A stretch of 64,000 nt of DNA from Eriocheir sinensis (Eukaryota > Arthropoda > Malacostraca > Decapoda > Varunidae), in the NCBI RefSeq assembly GCF_024679095.1, contig NC_066563.1, forward strand, positions 2,244,428 through 2,308,427, written 5' to 3'. Positions 53,986 through 64,000 of the stretch are shown here, piece after piece. The number at the start of each line of letters is the position of its first letter. Positions within the stretch are counted from its first letter, which is position 1. Under the pieces are notes generated by a model. The model ran no database searches. It was not told where the DNA came from and saw only the letters and a program-made list of their open reading frames with translations. A program made the position numbers and the translations under genes.

Positions 53986-54839
53986 AGCCAGGCAATATGG
54001 TGCTTCTCCACCTCATAAACTAGTTGTGTAATACTACTTTACTCGCCGGAGTGCTGTTGTCTGTGTAAAAAAAGAAAGTTATCGTGTTGGGTCTAAAAAA
54101 TAGCATACATGATTTGATTAAAGCATATTGTGAGAGTTTGCTTGGCTAGTGCATATCGTGTGGACGTATCTCAGCGGTGAGCTACAAGGGTAAAAAATGA
54201 AGTATAATATTTTCCTGAACACAAGAGTAAGAAAACGTGCGAGAAAATAGATTGCTTGCCAAGACTAGGCTTAAAAACCTTCTTACAAAAGCGCCAATAA
54301 AATAAGCAAATTTACTAAGCAGCATGACTTCCACGAGAACACACCCCTGAGTCGCAGCGAGCCTCGTTACTTTTCATCTAAAACTGCAACGTTTCTTCCA
54401 AGGCTGCGAGAGGCTGGGAGCGGCAAGAGCCAGGATCTCAACGAGATCATATCAGCGTTTTCATTTCTCGCAGCCTTCATTCTTTTTCACGTCCATCCGC
54501 GCGGGCCGGGGGGCGCCCCAACCTCTGCGTTGGGAAGGAAACATGACCCTCGCAAACTAGCGTGTTGGGCGCCGGGGAGACAGTGACCCAACATGACGGG
54601 GCCCCAGACGCCTCCCTGTAGGACCACCTGAGACCCCGCCGCGCCCCGCAGGTGAGGTGAGGTGAGGCATGTTGGGGAAGTCAAGGCCACACTCCCGCCT
54701 CCCAATCAGTTCCTTCTTGCTGGTGCTCAAAATGGGTCTCAGAGCATGTCCAGCCGTCGCACTGAGACGTAACGATCAGACGAAACTATCTTGGTGAGTA
54801 GAATAGCAAGCATAGAGGTTGACAGAAGCCCAGTGGCCC
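53986..54839. other. Intergenic sequence around a nested inverted repeat
   Basis: AT-rich to 54350, then GC-rich with GGTGAGGTGAGGTGAGG at about 54652. No gene recognised. Confidence 0.45.
54400..54477. other. Nested inverted repeat (12-bp outer, 6-bp inner stem)
   Basis: AAGGCTGCGAGA (54400-54411) is the exact reverse complement of TCTCGCAGCCTT (54466-54477). Near the centre, GATCTC (54434-54439) pairs with GAGATC (54443-54448). This could be a folded RNA or a foldback, or chance; no target duplication or gene was found. Confidence 0.5.
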
Positions 54840-55060
54840 TCGGGGGAGTAAGTGGCCCAGCAGGTGTGGCAGCAGACAGCAAGATAGGTCTAGCGTGTGT
54901 AGGCAAGGACTGAGTAGGTAAGGGGGCCATCAAGGCAGTAGGTGGACGGATAGACATCAGCGGTCCAGCAGATGTAACAGCAGACAGCAGAATAGGTGTA
55001 GTGTGTGGAGACAGACACCGGCCAGACGGACACAAAGGCAGCCATAGCAGACAGGCCGGT
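54840..55060. repeat. 108-bp tandem duplication
   Basis: CCAGCAGGTGTGGCAGCAGAC (54857) and CCAGCAGATGTAACAGCAGAC (54965) are followed by aligned AAGATAGGTCTAGCGTGTG and AGAATAGGTGTAGTGTGTG. A third weak unit may start near 55041. Confidence 0.75.
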
Positions 55061-55789
55061 AGGCGTAGGGCAAGTGTGGCGGGCGAGTAGCGACGGCGAC
55101 TGTGGGAGGGAGGCCGCGGGTCTGGCGGGGTGTATCAGCACTCGACACTTGGGCCATAAATCTGTCGGTGCTACACGGCCTTATCACAACTACATCCATA
55201 CAACACCGTGATAATACAGCGAGCAATGCAGCAACACAGATTTCCCATTAGTGGCGGCGGGCGGGGCCTTTCACCGTCCAGGCCGAGATGAGGTTCCAAC
55301 ATTGCTCCGAGGCGACCCGTCCAGCGCGGCGAGGCGGGCTGGCGCGGCCCTCGTGACTGGTCCAGCAGAGTCATGTTCAGGATGTTCGCCCTTCGCTGCT
55401 TATGAATTCAAAGCATCTGAACTATGAGGGCTCCCCTGTTCTCGCTCCCAACAAGAATATCATAATGTGCTATTGAATGCGCCGCGGAGCCCTGAGTGAA
55501 AATATCAGTAGGGGAGTGTAGGCATCAGGCCGCGTACATATCTTTGCGCCTGGTGACTTCCCTCCACAAATTCTCGGCGGAGTTTAATGAAGACCTTAGG
55601 ATGCATCAGGCGTCGATCGGTTCCATTATGCTACAGGCTGGTAATTAGTCTTGATGGTCTTATAATACCATTAAAGGTGTGATAAGCTCAGGTACTGAGG
55701 CTGATGGTTCAACCGCAGGCCAGCCAGCAGTGTCCTCGCCCAGTAGACAACAGAGCCAGGGGAGGCGACGGAGATGTGAACGACGTCTA
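55061..55789. other. Unique segment, possible conserved non-coding DNA
   Basis: 55061-55380 is CpG-rich. 55430-55700 is complex, non-repetitive DNA containing TTAATGAAGACC, GGTAATTAGTC and AAAGGTGTGATAAG (a T-box-like AGGTGTGA). No coding frame fits. A regulatory role is inference. Confidence 0.25.
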
Positions 55790-56000
55790 TAGCTGCAGTG
55801 CGTGTAGTGGTGATGTGTGATGATGTAGTGACTGTTGGAGTGGCGATCAGTGAGAGTAGTGGTCGTTGTGGTGAGTGATGTGTAAGAGGTGATGTTTGAT
55901 AGTGTAGTAGTGGAGTAGTGGTGATGTGTGGCGGTGTAGTGACTGCTGGAGTGGTGATCAGATTGAGTGGTGGCTGTAGTGGTGAGTGGATAGTAATCGG
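55790..56000. repeat. 111-bp tandem duplication, GT-rich
   Basis: GTAGTGGTGATGTGTG occurs at 55804 and 55915. Both continue to GTAGTGACTG, TTGGAGTGGCGATCAG or CTGGAGTGGTGATCAG. Confidence 0.8.
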
Positions 56001-56261
56001 AGAGTCTGTTATGGCCGAGAGTTAGGAGTGGGCTGTGACAGGGGCGGTGTAGGCGAGAGGGAGGTGATGGCCCTTACTGCTGTACAGGAGATAATGCCGC
56101 TGCTATATTTTCCTGGTGGTGTTGAGGTGTTGCCGTGGGTGTGGTGGTGATGTGGCCGTGAGGTGGTGGTGGTTGGGGTTGCGGCGGCGGTGGCAGAGAC
56201 AGTGATGAAATTAAGCCGAGATAAAAAAAATACATAAGTGTTGGTGAAGGTTAAGGTTATA

Positions 56262-56262
56262 A

Positions 56263-56303
<41 letters not shown>

Positions 56304-56448
56304 ATGATGGTGGTGGTAGTAGTAGTAGTAGTAGTTGTAGTAATGGTGGAGGCGGTAGTAGTAGTAGTAGTAGTAGTAGTAATGGTGGTGGTGGTGGTAG
56401 TAGTAGTGGTAGTAGTAGTAGTAGTAGTAGTAGTAATAGTAATAGTAA
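56262..56448. repeat. Imperfect (GTA)n array
   Basis: GTA units with GGT and AAT variants. AATGGTGG-type interruptions recur, showing a higher-order duplication. Poly-Val and poly-Tyr/His frames are artefacts. Confidence 0.95.
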
Positions 56449-57180
56449 CCTGAGATTGAAGGAAAAATCAATGACAGTGGTGAGGATGAAGAAATCAACC
56501 AAAGTATCAGAAAAACAACAACAATTAAGCGGTGGAGAAGGTGGAGGGGGAAGGGGAGAGGGAGAGGGAGACGGTGAGAGGGAGGTGGAGGTTGGGGTGG
56601 TGATAGAGGTGCGGAGTGTAAAGGTGAAGGTGGAGTCTGTGGTGGTGGTGGAGGCTGTGGCTGTGTGGGCGGTGGAGCAGGTGGAGATGATGGTCACAGT
56701 GGTAATAAAGAAGGTGATTGCGATGGAGCTTGTGATGAAGGAGGTGATGGTGATGAGGGAGATCAGGGTGAACTGGGGGGGGGGGGGGGAAGAGATAGAA
56801 GCCGTGATGGTAATATTAGTGGAGGTTAAAGAGGAGAAGGAGAAGACGGTGGTATGGTAAAGGTGGAGGGGAAACAGTCCTGGTGATATCGGTGATAGAA
56901 GAATACAGGCCAAAGAATCAGAGCAATTATGGTCGTGATGTTGGAGATTGTGGTGGTGGTGATGGTGAAGACAGCTGTGGTGATGATGGTGGTGGAGGTG
57001 GTAAGGGGGATCAGTGAGGCGAGGAGGGAGGGAGAAGGGAGGGAGGTGTGTCGCCAATGCTGTTTTATCTCAGCGGGAATCACCATGTTGATGTCCGGGC
57101 CAGTCATGCTCACGGGGAGGGTGGGGGGTGGGGGGGGGGACAGGGAGGGGAAAAAAAAGGGAGGAGGAGAGACAGCGAGT
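56449..57180. repeat. GGT/GGA-rich low-complexity DNA with a 15-G run
   Basis: GTGGTGGAGG, GGTGATGG and GAAGGTGG phrases recur irregularly. A run of 15 G lies at 56775-56789. The 266- and 134-codon frames across it are compositional (Ser/Thr/His/Leu or Val/Glu/Lys) and show no domain. Confidence 0.7.
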
Positions 57181-57379
57181 GGTGAGGAAGAGCATGAATA
57201 AAAGAGAATGGGAAGGGGAAAAGAAGAGAGGAGGAGAACTAACAAGTGGAAGAGAAGTACTGGAGAGAGGATGGATGGAAGGTCGTGGAAGGATGAACTG
57301 GAGGAAGCCTGCAGAAGGTGGACTGGGAAAAACAGGTGGTGAAGGGGAGGTTACTGATACCCAAGTCTTTCCGTATAGG

Positions 57380-57690
57380 ATTGTGTACGCTCCCAGGGCC
57401 AGTTCCACAGTTCCCCATGATGGGTTAGTAAGCTCCCAAACCAATACCAGAGCCTTCGAAATTTCCTTGTATAGTGTCTGGTGTTTATATTTAAGTTCAC
57501 AAATTTGATGAAACTCTACAGGAAAAGTCTTGTGTATTTAGTGTGGCATCGAAGATCTCACCATTTTGGATTGTATGGGATTCTATAGTTTGGTTCGGGC
57601 TGTTACGAAGACACTGTGTTGGACTGTGAAATCGGCTCTCAGTCACGTCTCCATTTGTAAAGGAAAACAACACATCGGTAACCTGTAGTC
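57380..57690. mobile_element. Candidate interspersed repeat (class unknown)
   Basis: Moderately AT-rich, non-tandem sequence including CCAGTTCCACAGTTCCCC, GTAAGCTCCCAAACCA and GAGCCTTCGAAATTTCC. It resembles, from memory only, a dispersed decapod repeat. It ends at the C-tract and (CA)n compound array at 57695. No inverted ends were seen. Confidence 0.25.
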
Positions 57691-57694
57691 TGCG

Positions 57695-57715
57695 CCCCCC
57701 CCCCCCCCCCCACCA

Positions 57716-57793
<78 letters not shown>
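57695..57793. repeat. C17 joined to (CA)n
   Basis: 17 C (57695-57711), ACCACCA, then CA to 57793 with one AA interruption. Confidence 0.97.
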
Positions 57794-57794
<1 letters not shown>

Positions 57795-57819
57795 AGAAAA
57801 GGGTCTTACATTCTCCTTG

Positions 57820-58345
57820 TCTTCTGGTGTTTCTTTCTCCTACACTTCTCCCTATTCCTTAACACCTCACTCCACGTCACCCATTTCCCCATTCCATCCC
57901 CTGACATATCCTTTCTACTCCCCCTTCAAGTTCAACGCACCCATGCTCCCTTATTCACTTCCGAGCCCAGCCAGTTTCCCCCTTCCACATTTCACTATAC
58001 TCCACCATTCATCCACAGCCCCTCTCTCCCCTCCCTCCTCTTCCACCTTCTCTCATTATCACATTTCCTTGCTCCCCACACATCCTTCCCGACTCCCTCT
58101 TACCCACGACCCACTAATAACGTTTTCTCCCCGTCTACCATAAATTTTCCCCTCCCCCTCTATGCACCCATTACCTACCTGCACCACTTTCCTCCCCATC
58201 ACCCTCCTTCCCATCTCTCCCCTTCATGCACCCGAAAATTGCTACCCATCCACCTACAAGCTCACCCACCATCGCAATCTCACATTAATTTTCCTCCCTA
58301 GCCCCCACCTTCTCCATCTCCTTCTCCCTCTCTCTCTCTGCTGAA
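57820..58345. repeat. Pyrimidine-rich CCCATTTCCCC-type low-complexity DNA
   Basis: CCCATTTCC, CACCCATTACC, CTCCCCACAC and similar phrases recur. Pro/Ser/His-rich frames are artefacts. It ends in a short TC run. Confidence 0.6.
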
Positions 58346-58769
58346 GCCTCCTAGGGCGAAGAAATAATCGAAACTAGACAGTACATCCAATTTCCTGCTT
58401 GTCACTCGGGTCAAGGCAGGTGACTGGAAGGACGGAAGAGAAAAAAGTGACCCCTGAAACCACGTCAGCGCCTCTAATGGCCACACAAACGCACCAGCGA
58501 AAGCATTAGTCGAGGCGGGGTACTCTACGTGTTAAAAATTCGGGTGATACTGCCATAGCGAAGAGACAATTGGACAAGAAACGCCTGCAAACGGGACCCC
58601 ATTCGCAATACATCATGAAAATGCAATATTTCAAGTCTTATCCGTGTTTAATCTGACCAGGGAAATAAATCAGTGGGTTGATAACGCGCCGCCGGGAGGA
58701 CACTGTGGAAAATTAACAATGGGAAAAGAGTGATTAATGGTGAAAAAATATTGTGAGTTCTGCAGCTAA
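58346..58769. other. Unique segment, possible conserved non-coding DNA
   Basis: No low complexity. Contains GAGACAATTGGACAAG, TGCAATATTTCAAG and ATTAACAATGGG (SOX-like ACAATGG). No gene recognised; function is speculative. Confidence 0.22.
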
Positions 58770-58930
58770 GGGAGGGGGGAAGGGGGGTGGCAGGGGTGTG
58801 GGAGGCTGAGGGGAGAAGGAAGGGAGGGAAGGTAGGGGTCTGGGAAAGGGAGGAAAGGAGGGATGGAGGGCCTGAGGGAAGGAGGAAAGGAGGGATGGCC
58901 TGAGGGAGGGTGGGCAGAAGGGCCGCAAGA
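58770..58930. repeat. Polypurine minisatellite, GGAAGGAGGGATGG-type
   Basis: GAGGAAAGGAGGGATGG recurs about 40 bases apart, flanked by GCCTGAGGGA phrases. The reverse-strand frames are Pro/Ser/Leu-rich and are repeat artefacts. Confidence 0.65.
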
Positions 58931-59024
58931 CCGAGGAACATTGCATAAGGCTGTGACGTAACTCATATACCGTAATAAACGCAGATTGTCGTATTAAGTA
59001 ATGGACATAAATTTTCTGAGTAAT

Positions 59025-59129
<105 letters not shown>

Positions 59130-59344
59130 CTGTTGATATATATATTTAAGAAACGAACCATTATTTTTCTTCCTTGTGCTCCGGACGAAAATAAGACGAG
59201 AAAGTGCGTCGCTCCATTCATTATATTTTCCTCCCTCCTATTTCAAGCAAGAGAGTAATACCTTTTCCTTCTCTAAAATTATGTCTTCTCTTTTTTACTT
59301 AACACTTCACCAACCAACCAAACGCAAAATAAAAGATAATTCCG

Positions 59345-59640
59345 CATTTAAGTGAAGTATCGGGAAAGTGCACACAGCTCTTGGCTTCTTGATAAACTGA
59401 CGAAAAACTTAATAACAAAACAATAGGAGATACCCTTTTTGACCACACGATTAACACTTAACAATAGATAACAAGTTCGTAAGTGAGTACGTAGAGGATC
59501 GGGAAAGGAGATATGGTTCATGGCTTCACGATAAATAGACAAAACAATAACTCTTCAATATTTGCGTGTGGTATGGAGCAGGGAGACGCGCTGGTTGCCT
59601 CCTTAATAGAAAAGACGATAAATAATCAGCCCGTACTTGA
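59345..59640. repeat. Decayed about 120-150 bp tandem repeat
   Basis: Phrases GATCGGGAAAG or TATCGGGAAAG, GGCTTCTTGATAAACTGAC or GGCTTCACGATAAATAGAC, and AACAAAACAATA recur at about 59360 and 59490, with a poorer unit near 59570. Confidence 0.5.
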
Positions 59641-60399
59641 ATGAAGAAGACAAAAGAGATGCGCAGTTGGACTTGATTATGAACAGACGAGGAAACAAAC
59701 TTGAGAGACAGGTAAGGGGGGTAGAGAGGAGGGGGTAGGAAAAGGGGATGGGAGGGGAGGAAAGGGTCGCGTATCAGTGAATCAGTAAACACAACGAAAG
59801 ACCTCAGACCCCGAGGCGCCATGACCGAGGAAGTGTTGCAGGCCGATGCTGACAAGACTAAACAACACACACGAGGGGGAAATAGAAACGGAGGGGCTGA
59901 AAATAAGAAAGATAAGGTAACCAACAAACAATGAAGAGAAAAGTACACTAAATTTGATCATTCTTTGCTTTTTTTCTATTGAAGGAGCGATTAGTTGAGT
60001 TTTTTTTTTAGTTTTACTTTGTTTTTGGTTTCCCGTTCTCTTTTTTTTCTACTTCAGGAGCGATATGTTGAGTTTTTTTTATATCTTTATCCCTTTGCCT
60101 CAATAAGAAAGTGTGATCCGAGACTAGTTACCAAACACCAACTTTGTTATAGTCTGGATTAGCAAACAACAGCAAACGCAGCGACGATTTTCCCTGGATA
60201 AATAAAGGATACGTACAAAAGGTGGATAAAAAAAAAAACAGGTAAGGAAGAAAACATGCATGAAGTTTAAGTAAACACCAGACACCTTATCAAAATTCAT
60301 AGTAGTAAAAATATCAAACGCACTCAATGATTCCTTGGCAATAAAGACAGATAGACGCGACCACAAGGAGGAAAATAAACAGGAAATGGAAGAAAAAAA
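59641..60399. other. Intergenic sequence, nothing recognised
   Basis: A/G-rich at 59700-59760, T-rich at 59960-60090 with a repeated GGAGCGAT..GTTGAGTTTTTT phrase (two copies about 75 bases apart). No gene. Confidence 0.45.
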
Positions 60400-60745
60400 A
60401 AACCTATCCAATTAAACTTTAAACGGCATACTGACCACATCCAAAGAAACGGAGGAGGTAAACACGGTAATAAACACAATACACAAAAAAAGTAGTGACT
60501 GAAGGAACACGAATGCATGCAAGCACTGACCACATCCACGCATGAAGCCTCAGGAACAGTAATAAACACACTACAAAAGAACACGAAAGAGCATTGGCCT
60601 AGGAAACACGGCTGCGGGCAAGTACTGGCCACAGCCGCGAACATAAACCTTAGAAACGGTAATAAACGCACTCGGAAAGAAAGGAAGAATACAGACTTAG
60701 GAAAGATGGCTATACACAGGAAGCGCAGGCCATAAGGAAGAGAAA
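60400..60745. repeat. About 97-bp tandem repeat, 3-4 units
   Basis: ACTGACCACATCC (60430, 60525) and ACTGGCCACAGCC (60624) lead three units that continue to GTAATAAACAC or GTAATAAACGC. A fourth partial unit ends near 60745. Confidence 0.8.
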
Positions 60746-60964
60746 ACGGGAATAAGGCAGCGATTATAAGAAATAAAAGGTAAACAAGATGAAATAAAAT
60801 AAGTTTGTTCGTTTGAAATTAAAGAAACGTTGACACAGAAACATAACAAAAACTATATAACGTTAACAGGATAGCACACAAGAAACGCAAAACACAAACC
60901 GCTAATCTAAAAATGAAAATGCAGTGAGCGGTATGTACAAAGGCTGACAAAAAAAAAAGTATCG

Positions 60965-61211
60965 ATAAACGTTGGTATAAAAAGTAACGTTAATAATTAT
61001 GTAAACAGTCACTCCTAAGGATACAAATAACTGCGTATGGATAGGAGAAGGAAACAAAAATAGGACACTGCGCATACAACAAACAATGCTATAAAACGTT
61101 GGTATAAAAATTAACGTTAATAATTATGTAAACTCACTCCTAAGGATACAAAAAACTGCGTATGGATAGAAGGAAACAAAAATAAGACATTGCACATACA
61201 ACAAACAATGG
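60965..61211. repeat. 127-bp tandem duplication, recent
   Basis: AAACGTTGGTATAAAAA occurs at 60967 and 61094. The two units agree almost base for base through AACGTTAATAATTATGTAAA, CACTCCTAAGGATACAAA and CATACAACAAACAATG, with two small deletions in the second. Confidence 0.95.
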
Positions 61212-61397
61212 TCAAAACATATACACATAAGAGAGGGCAGCCAATGAAAAGAGTGAACAACTGGGAAACTGTTGATATACTAAAATCGAGAATGTGATGA
61301 AATTAGGAAGTTCATCAAGACCAGAAACTAGAAGCACAAAACATGGATGAATAAAAACGTTTGAGAGGCGCATATCCGAAATGAAATGATGCAGGCT

Positions 61398-61424
61398 GAT
61401 AATGCTGATGGTGATGATGATGAC

Positions 61425-61456
<32 letters not shown>
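61398..61456. repeat. (GAT)n microsatellite
   Basis: GAT units with GGT and GAC variants at the left end. Confidence 0.94.
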
Positions 61457-61457
<1 letters not shown>

Positions 61458-61578
61458 AACCGGAACGTGGACGAAATTAATGTTCTGTTGTGGCGTGGGG
61501 CGAGGGCGCCAGGCACGGACAGGTAACGTCAAGAATGAGGTTACGTCATGACCAGGTGAGGCGAATACAACAGCAGCT

Positions 61579-61632
61579 CTACCACCACCACCACCACTGC
61601 TACCACAACCCCACTACCACCACCACCACCAC
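61579..61632. repeat. (CCA)n microsatellite, broken
   Basis: Two CCA runs separated by CTGCTACCACAACC. Confidence 0.9.
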
Positions 61633-61832
61633 GGCCTTCTTTACCTGCACGTGGCCAGAGGATAAACCGGAGTTGTGACGTAAATACTGACGTGGTTTAG
61701 CTTGTTGTAATGTTTTAAAAATGAAGGGGGAGGGATTGAGGCTGATTCCGGAATGGTTATCGTACGTAAGTCCCTTGAAACTAACAACATCATATCTAGT
61801 GTATTATTTTACTTTCCGCGTAATGTTTATAG

Positions 61833-62126
61833 GATAATGTTGCCTCTCTTTCTATCTTCTATCGATATTTCCACGCTGACTGCTCTTCTGAACTTGCTAA
61901 CTGCATGCCTCCCCCCCTCCCGCGGCCCCGCTGCACACGACTTTCTACTCATGCTCATCCCTATACTGTCCAAACCCCTTATGCAAGAGTTAACCAGCAT
62001 CTTCACTCTCTCATCCCTCACGCTGGTAAACTCTGGAACAATCTTCCTTCATCTGTATTTCCTCCTGCCTACGACCTGAACTCTTTCAAGAGGAGGGTAT
62101 CAGGACACCTCTCCTCCCGAGATTGA
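61833..62126 (+). pseudogene. LINE ORF2 C-terminal fragment, about 97 codons
   Basis: This is the coding part of the LINE remnant. It reads continuously from 61833 to the TGA at 62124-62126, with no internal stop and no visible frameshift, so the insertion may be fairly young. There is no natural start: the ATG at 61905 is internal to the family's usual reading frame, because the SSELANC residues upstream belong to the same conserved block. The residues resemble the post-RT tail of non-LTR retrotransposon polyproteins. No host function is proposed. Confidence 0.75.
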
Positions 62127-62250
62127 CTTTTCTTTCGGCCACCTCTTTTGATTCTTCTTTCTGGGAGCAGCGAGTAACGGGCTTTTTTATTATTGTTTCC
62201 TTTTTTTGATGCCCTTGAACTATCTCCTTTGTTATAAAAAATATATATAT
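61833..62250 (+). mobile_element. 5'-truncated non-LTR retrotransposon (LINE) 3' end
   Basis: This is the remnant of a LINE: the C-terminal tail of its second ORF plus the 3' UTR. An open frame from just after an in-frame TAG at 61830-61832 to the TGA at 62124-62126 encodes FYRYFHADCSSEL, a Pro/Arg-rich stretch (MPPPLPRPRC), then GKLWNNLPSSVFPP and FKRRVSGHL. The W-N-x-L-P-x-x-V-F ... F-K-x-x-V order is typical of the region after the reverse transcriptase domain in jockey/CR1-like elements. The catalytic RT domain and endonuclease are absent, so the copy is dead on arrival. The 3' UTR contains a T-rich run, then TGCCCTTGA, and ends in an A/TA-rich tail near 62250. A related 3' tail lies at about 37588-37672. 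Assignment to a named clade is from memory and unverified; target-site duplications were not identified. Confidence 0.8.
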
Positions 62251-62560
62251 TGGGTTGTGATACAGATTCAAGAGTGACGAGAGGGAGCATTCACTTCGCC
62301 TCTTAGGAATATAATCGGGGTAAACAGATACTTGAGGGTACTTTGAAACCATTTCCATATATGCAGCCATAAATATAAATACTCCTGTTTTTTAATGAGT
62401 TCGTTCTAAGCTTTCTAAAAAAAAATGTTTCCTAGTGAGCTGCGCAGCGAAACGTAAAACAGACAAATGGAACGGGGAAAAGTGAGGCTTATCTCCCTCA
62501 TTCATCTCGTTTTTATCACTCCATCCTGATGCAACCTTTCCTGTATTTTTCCGCCTTTAC

Positions 62561-62628
62561 TCTCTCTCTCTCTCTCTCTGTTTGTCTGTCTGTATCTGTC
62601 TATTTCTGTCTCTCTCTCTCTCTCTCTC
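62561..62628. repeat. (TC)n with TCTG middle
   Basis: TC, then TGTCTGTCTGTATCTG, then TC again: a compound array. Confidence 0.93.
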
Positions 62629-62900
62629 AGCTTTCTCGGCTCGGATTATTTCATTCCGCGGCTGAAGTTTCCATGAATTTTTATTGGGATTAGTGTGCGT
62701 GGCTTTGCACCTTCAAAACGCCCTTCCCCATCTCATTAACCGAGGGCCGCGGCGTACTCCTGGCGGGACGCGGCCTCGGGATCGATCAAGAGGGTATCGC
62801 AACATCTAAATGGAGTGCGCCCGTTGCTTCGTCCCGCCGAGCTGCTTGCGATTTATCAAAGCTCAGGATAATCAATCTTACTTGCCCCCACCCCGGCACG
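62629..62900. other. Unique segment, possible conserved non-coding DNA
   Basis: Complex, CpG-containing DNA with TTTTATTGGGATTAG, CTCATTAACCGAGG, GGGATCGATCAAG and GATTTATCAAAGC. No gene recognised. The lack of any tandem structure stands out against its surroundings. Confidence 0.22.
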
Positions 62901-62969
62901 CATTCCCTCGCCCGCCAGAAATCTCTATCACTTGCGTTTTCGCCATATCGACTGCAAATACTTACCTTG

Positions 62970-63660
62970 ACCTCTGCTCTGTTCCCTCATCGACATTTTT
63001 CCTCTCCTCCTCTTCTTTAATAATGCTCTTTCTTCCCTTCACCTGTTCTCATTCTCTAGTCTTTATCATCATTGTCCTTTTTCCTCCTCCTCTTTCTTCC
63101 CTTCTCCTTCTTTTCTCATTCTTATCTACTCTCCCTTCTCGCAACCATTCTCTCCGTTTTCTTCTTCCATAGATATCTTCTCTTCTCCTTTCTCTTCTCC
63201 TGTTTGTATTTTTCTCTACTCTTTCTCTTCGTTCTCCTCTTTCATGGCTCTCCTTCCCTCCTCCTCTTCTCATTCTTATATAGTTTTGCTCATAACTTTT
63301 TTTCTTAAGTTCTTTTACTTTGAGTTCCCTTTTCCTTTTGCCTTGTTTTCTTCATTTTTCTCTACCACATACACTCATAACCTTGTCTTTTTCCTCTTTC
63401 TCCTTTATGACTTTTTCTCTTCTCTCCTTTCAATTAATTACTCTCATTCTCTCCTACACATTCTTCTTGTAGCTCTCTTCCTCTTTCTTCTCTATGACGT
63501 TTTCCCCTCTCCTTTTTCCTCTCGACCTATACTCTTCATTCTCATCCTATTCTACCCCAACACTTTCTTCCTCACGACTTTTCACTCCCTCTTCCCTTCA
63601 ACCCTTTCTCCTTATTCCCTCCCCCCTTACAGCACCAAACAAAATCTTCTCCCGGAGCAA
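62970..63660. repeat. Pyrimidine-rich decayed tandem repeat
   Basis: TTCTCATTCTTAT, CTCATAACTTTTTTTCTT, CTCATAACCTTGTCTTTTTCC and TTCTCCTTTATGAC phrases recur with irregular spacing. Phe/Leu/Ser frames up to 192 codons cross it and are artefacts. Confidence 0.5.
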
Positions 63661-64000
63661 AAATATCCTCCCCATATAACCAAGAGATTTGCGAGTAAGA
63701 TTAATCACGGGACATGTTTTCCATCCCGCCGGCACTGTCATCTGATTATGTATGTTAATTTTAATCACTTTTCTCTGTACCCTTCCACGAAAAAATATAA
63801 ATATGCAAGAGCGGATGAATGAAAATACCAAAGTATCACGGAATTTCATCATCACTGCGCGAGGAGAAAGGGGAAAAGGAGGAGGTGAAGAGAGGGAGGA
63901 GAAAGGAGAGAAGGAAGAGGAGGAGAAGGAAAGAAGAAAGGGAGTTGATAGAGGGGAGAGAAGGGAATGGAACAAACACGACGGAAGGGGAAGAATAAAA
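63661..64000. other. Unique segment then polypurine DNA
   Basis: 63680-63840 is complex AT-rich DNA (AAGATTAATCACGGG, CTGATTATGTATGTTAATTTT). 63860-64000 is nearly pure purine GGAGGA/GAAGG DNA. No gene. Confidence 0.4.

Noticed and set aside
56257..57057. 266-codon reverse-strand frame, the longest in the window
   Set aside because: It spans an imperfect GTA array and GGT/GGA-rich DNA. Its composition (Leu, Thr, Ser, His, Pro) follows the repeat, and a similarly repetitive frame lies on the other strand.
63244..63822. 192-codon forward frame rich in Phe, Leu and Ser
   Set aside because: Pyrimidine-rich DNA rarely contains stops and gives such hydrophobic frames by composition alone.

Overview
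The window looks like gene-poor intergenic DNA from an arthropod, most likely a decapod crustacean. The evidence is very dense, very pure microsatellites, an (AACCT)n stretch (the arthropod TTAGG telomere motif on the other strand), and a LINE remnant whose last residues look like non-LTR elements I remember from decapod genomes. The species call is inference; no database could be searched. I find no host protein-coding gene, rRNA or tRNA that I can support. Almost all long open frames are translated microsatellites (SL, ER, CV, HT, IY, VVV or SSS runs) or translated polypyrimidine DNA.

Three kinds of structure fill the window. (1) Microsatellites, about 3.5-4 kb by hand tally: ten (GA)n arrays of about 100-211 bp, many (CA/TG)n arrays, one 155-bp (AT)n array, and AAT, AAC, ACT, AGT, GGA, GAT and CAC trinucleotide arrays. 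(2) Minisatellites, from fresh (ten head-to-tail 34-bp units at 37157-37496; 14-bp units at 2551-2663; 71-bp units at 46001-46348; 127-bp units at about 900-1440) to heavily decayed tandem duplications with periods of about 95-165 bp. The decayed kind recurs along the whole window and seems to make up much of the DNA that first looks unique. (3) Dispersed elements: two copies of a small TTAA-flanked inverted-repeat element that fits a piggyBac-type MITE (27746-27982 and 46750-47041), a 5'-truncated LINE 3' end (61833-62250) with a second copy of its 3' tail (about 37588-37672), a diverged dispersed pair (11426-11620 and 51237-51425), and two weaker interspersed-repeat candidates (21112-21304, 57380-57690).

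Layout: 1-9.7 kb, pyrimidine-rich minisatellites and dinucleotide arrays; 9.7-13.3 kb, lower-repeat DNA with CpG-rich patches; 13.3-17.7 kb, purine- or pyrimidine-rich decayed arrays around (GA)n; 17.7-30 kb, (GA)n and (CA)n clusters, polypurine DNA and MITE copy 1; 30-37.7 kb, ACT arrays, decayed duplications and the 34-bp array; 38-45 kb, mixed; 45.7-47.2 kb, an old array that hosts a nested 71-bp array and MITE copy 2; 47.8-57 kb, further decayed arrays, the two largest (GA)n tracts and AGT arrays; 57-64 kb, CA, AAC/AAT and GAT arrays and the LINE remnant.

No set of genes acts together here. The most informative signals are the MITE pair, with an internal 35-bp variable-number repeat that reiterates its terminal repeat; the fact that every long (GA)n array has GA on the same strand; and the pervasive decayed 95-165 bp tandem structure.
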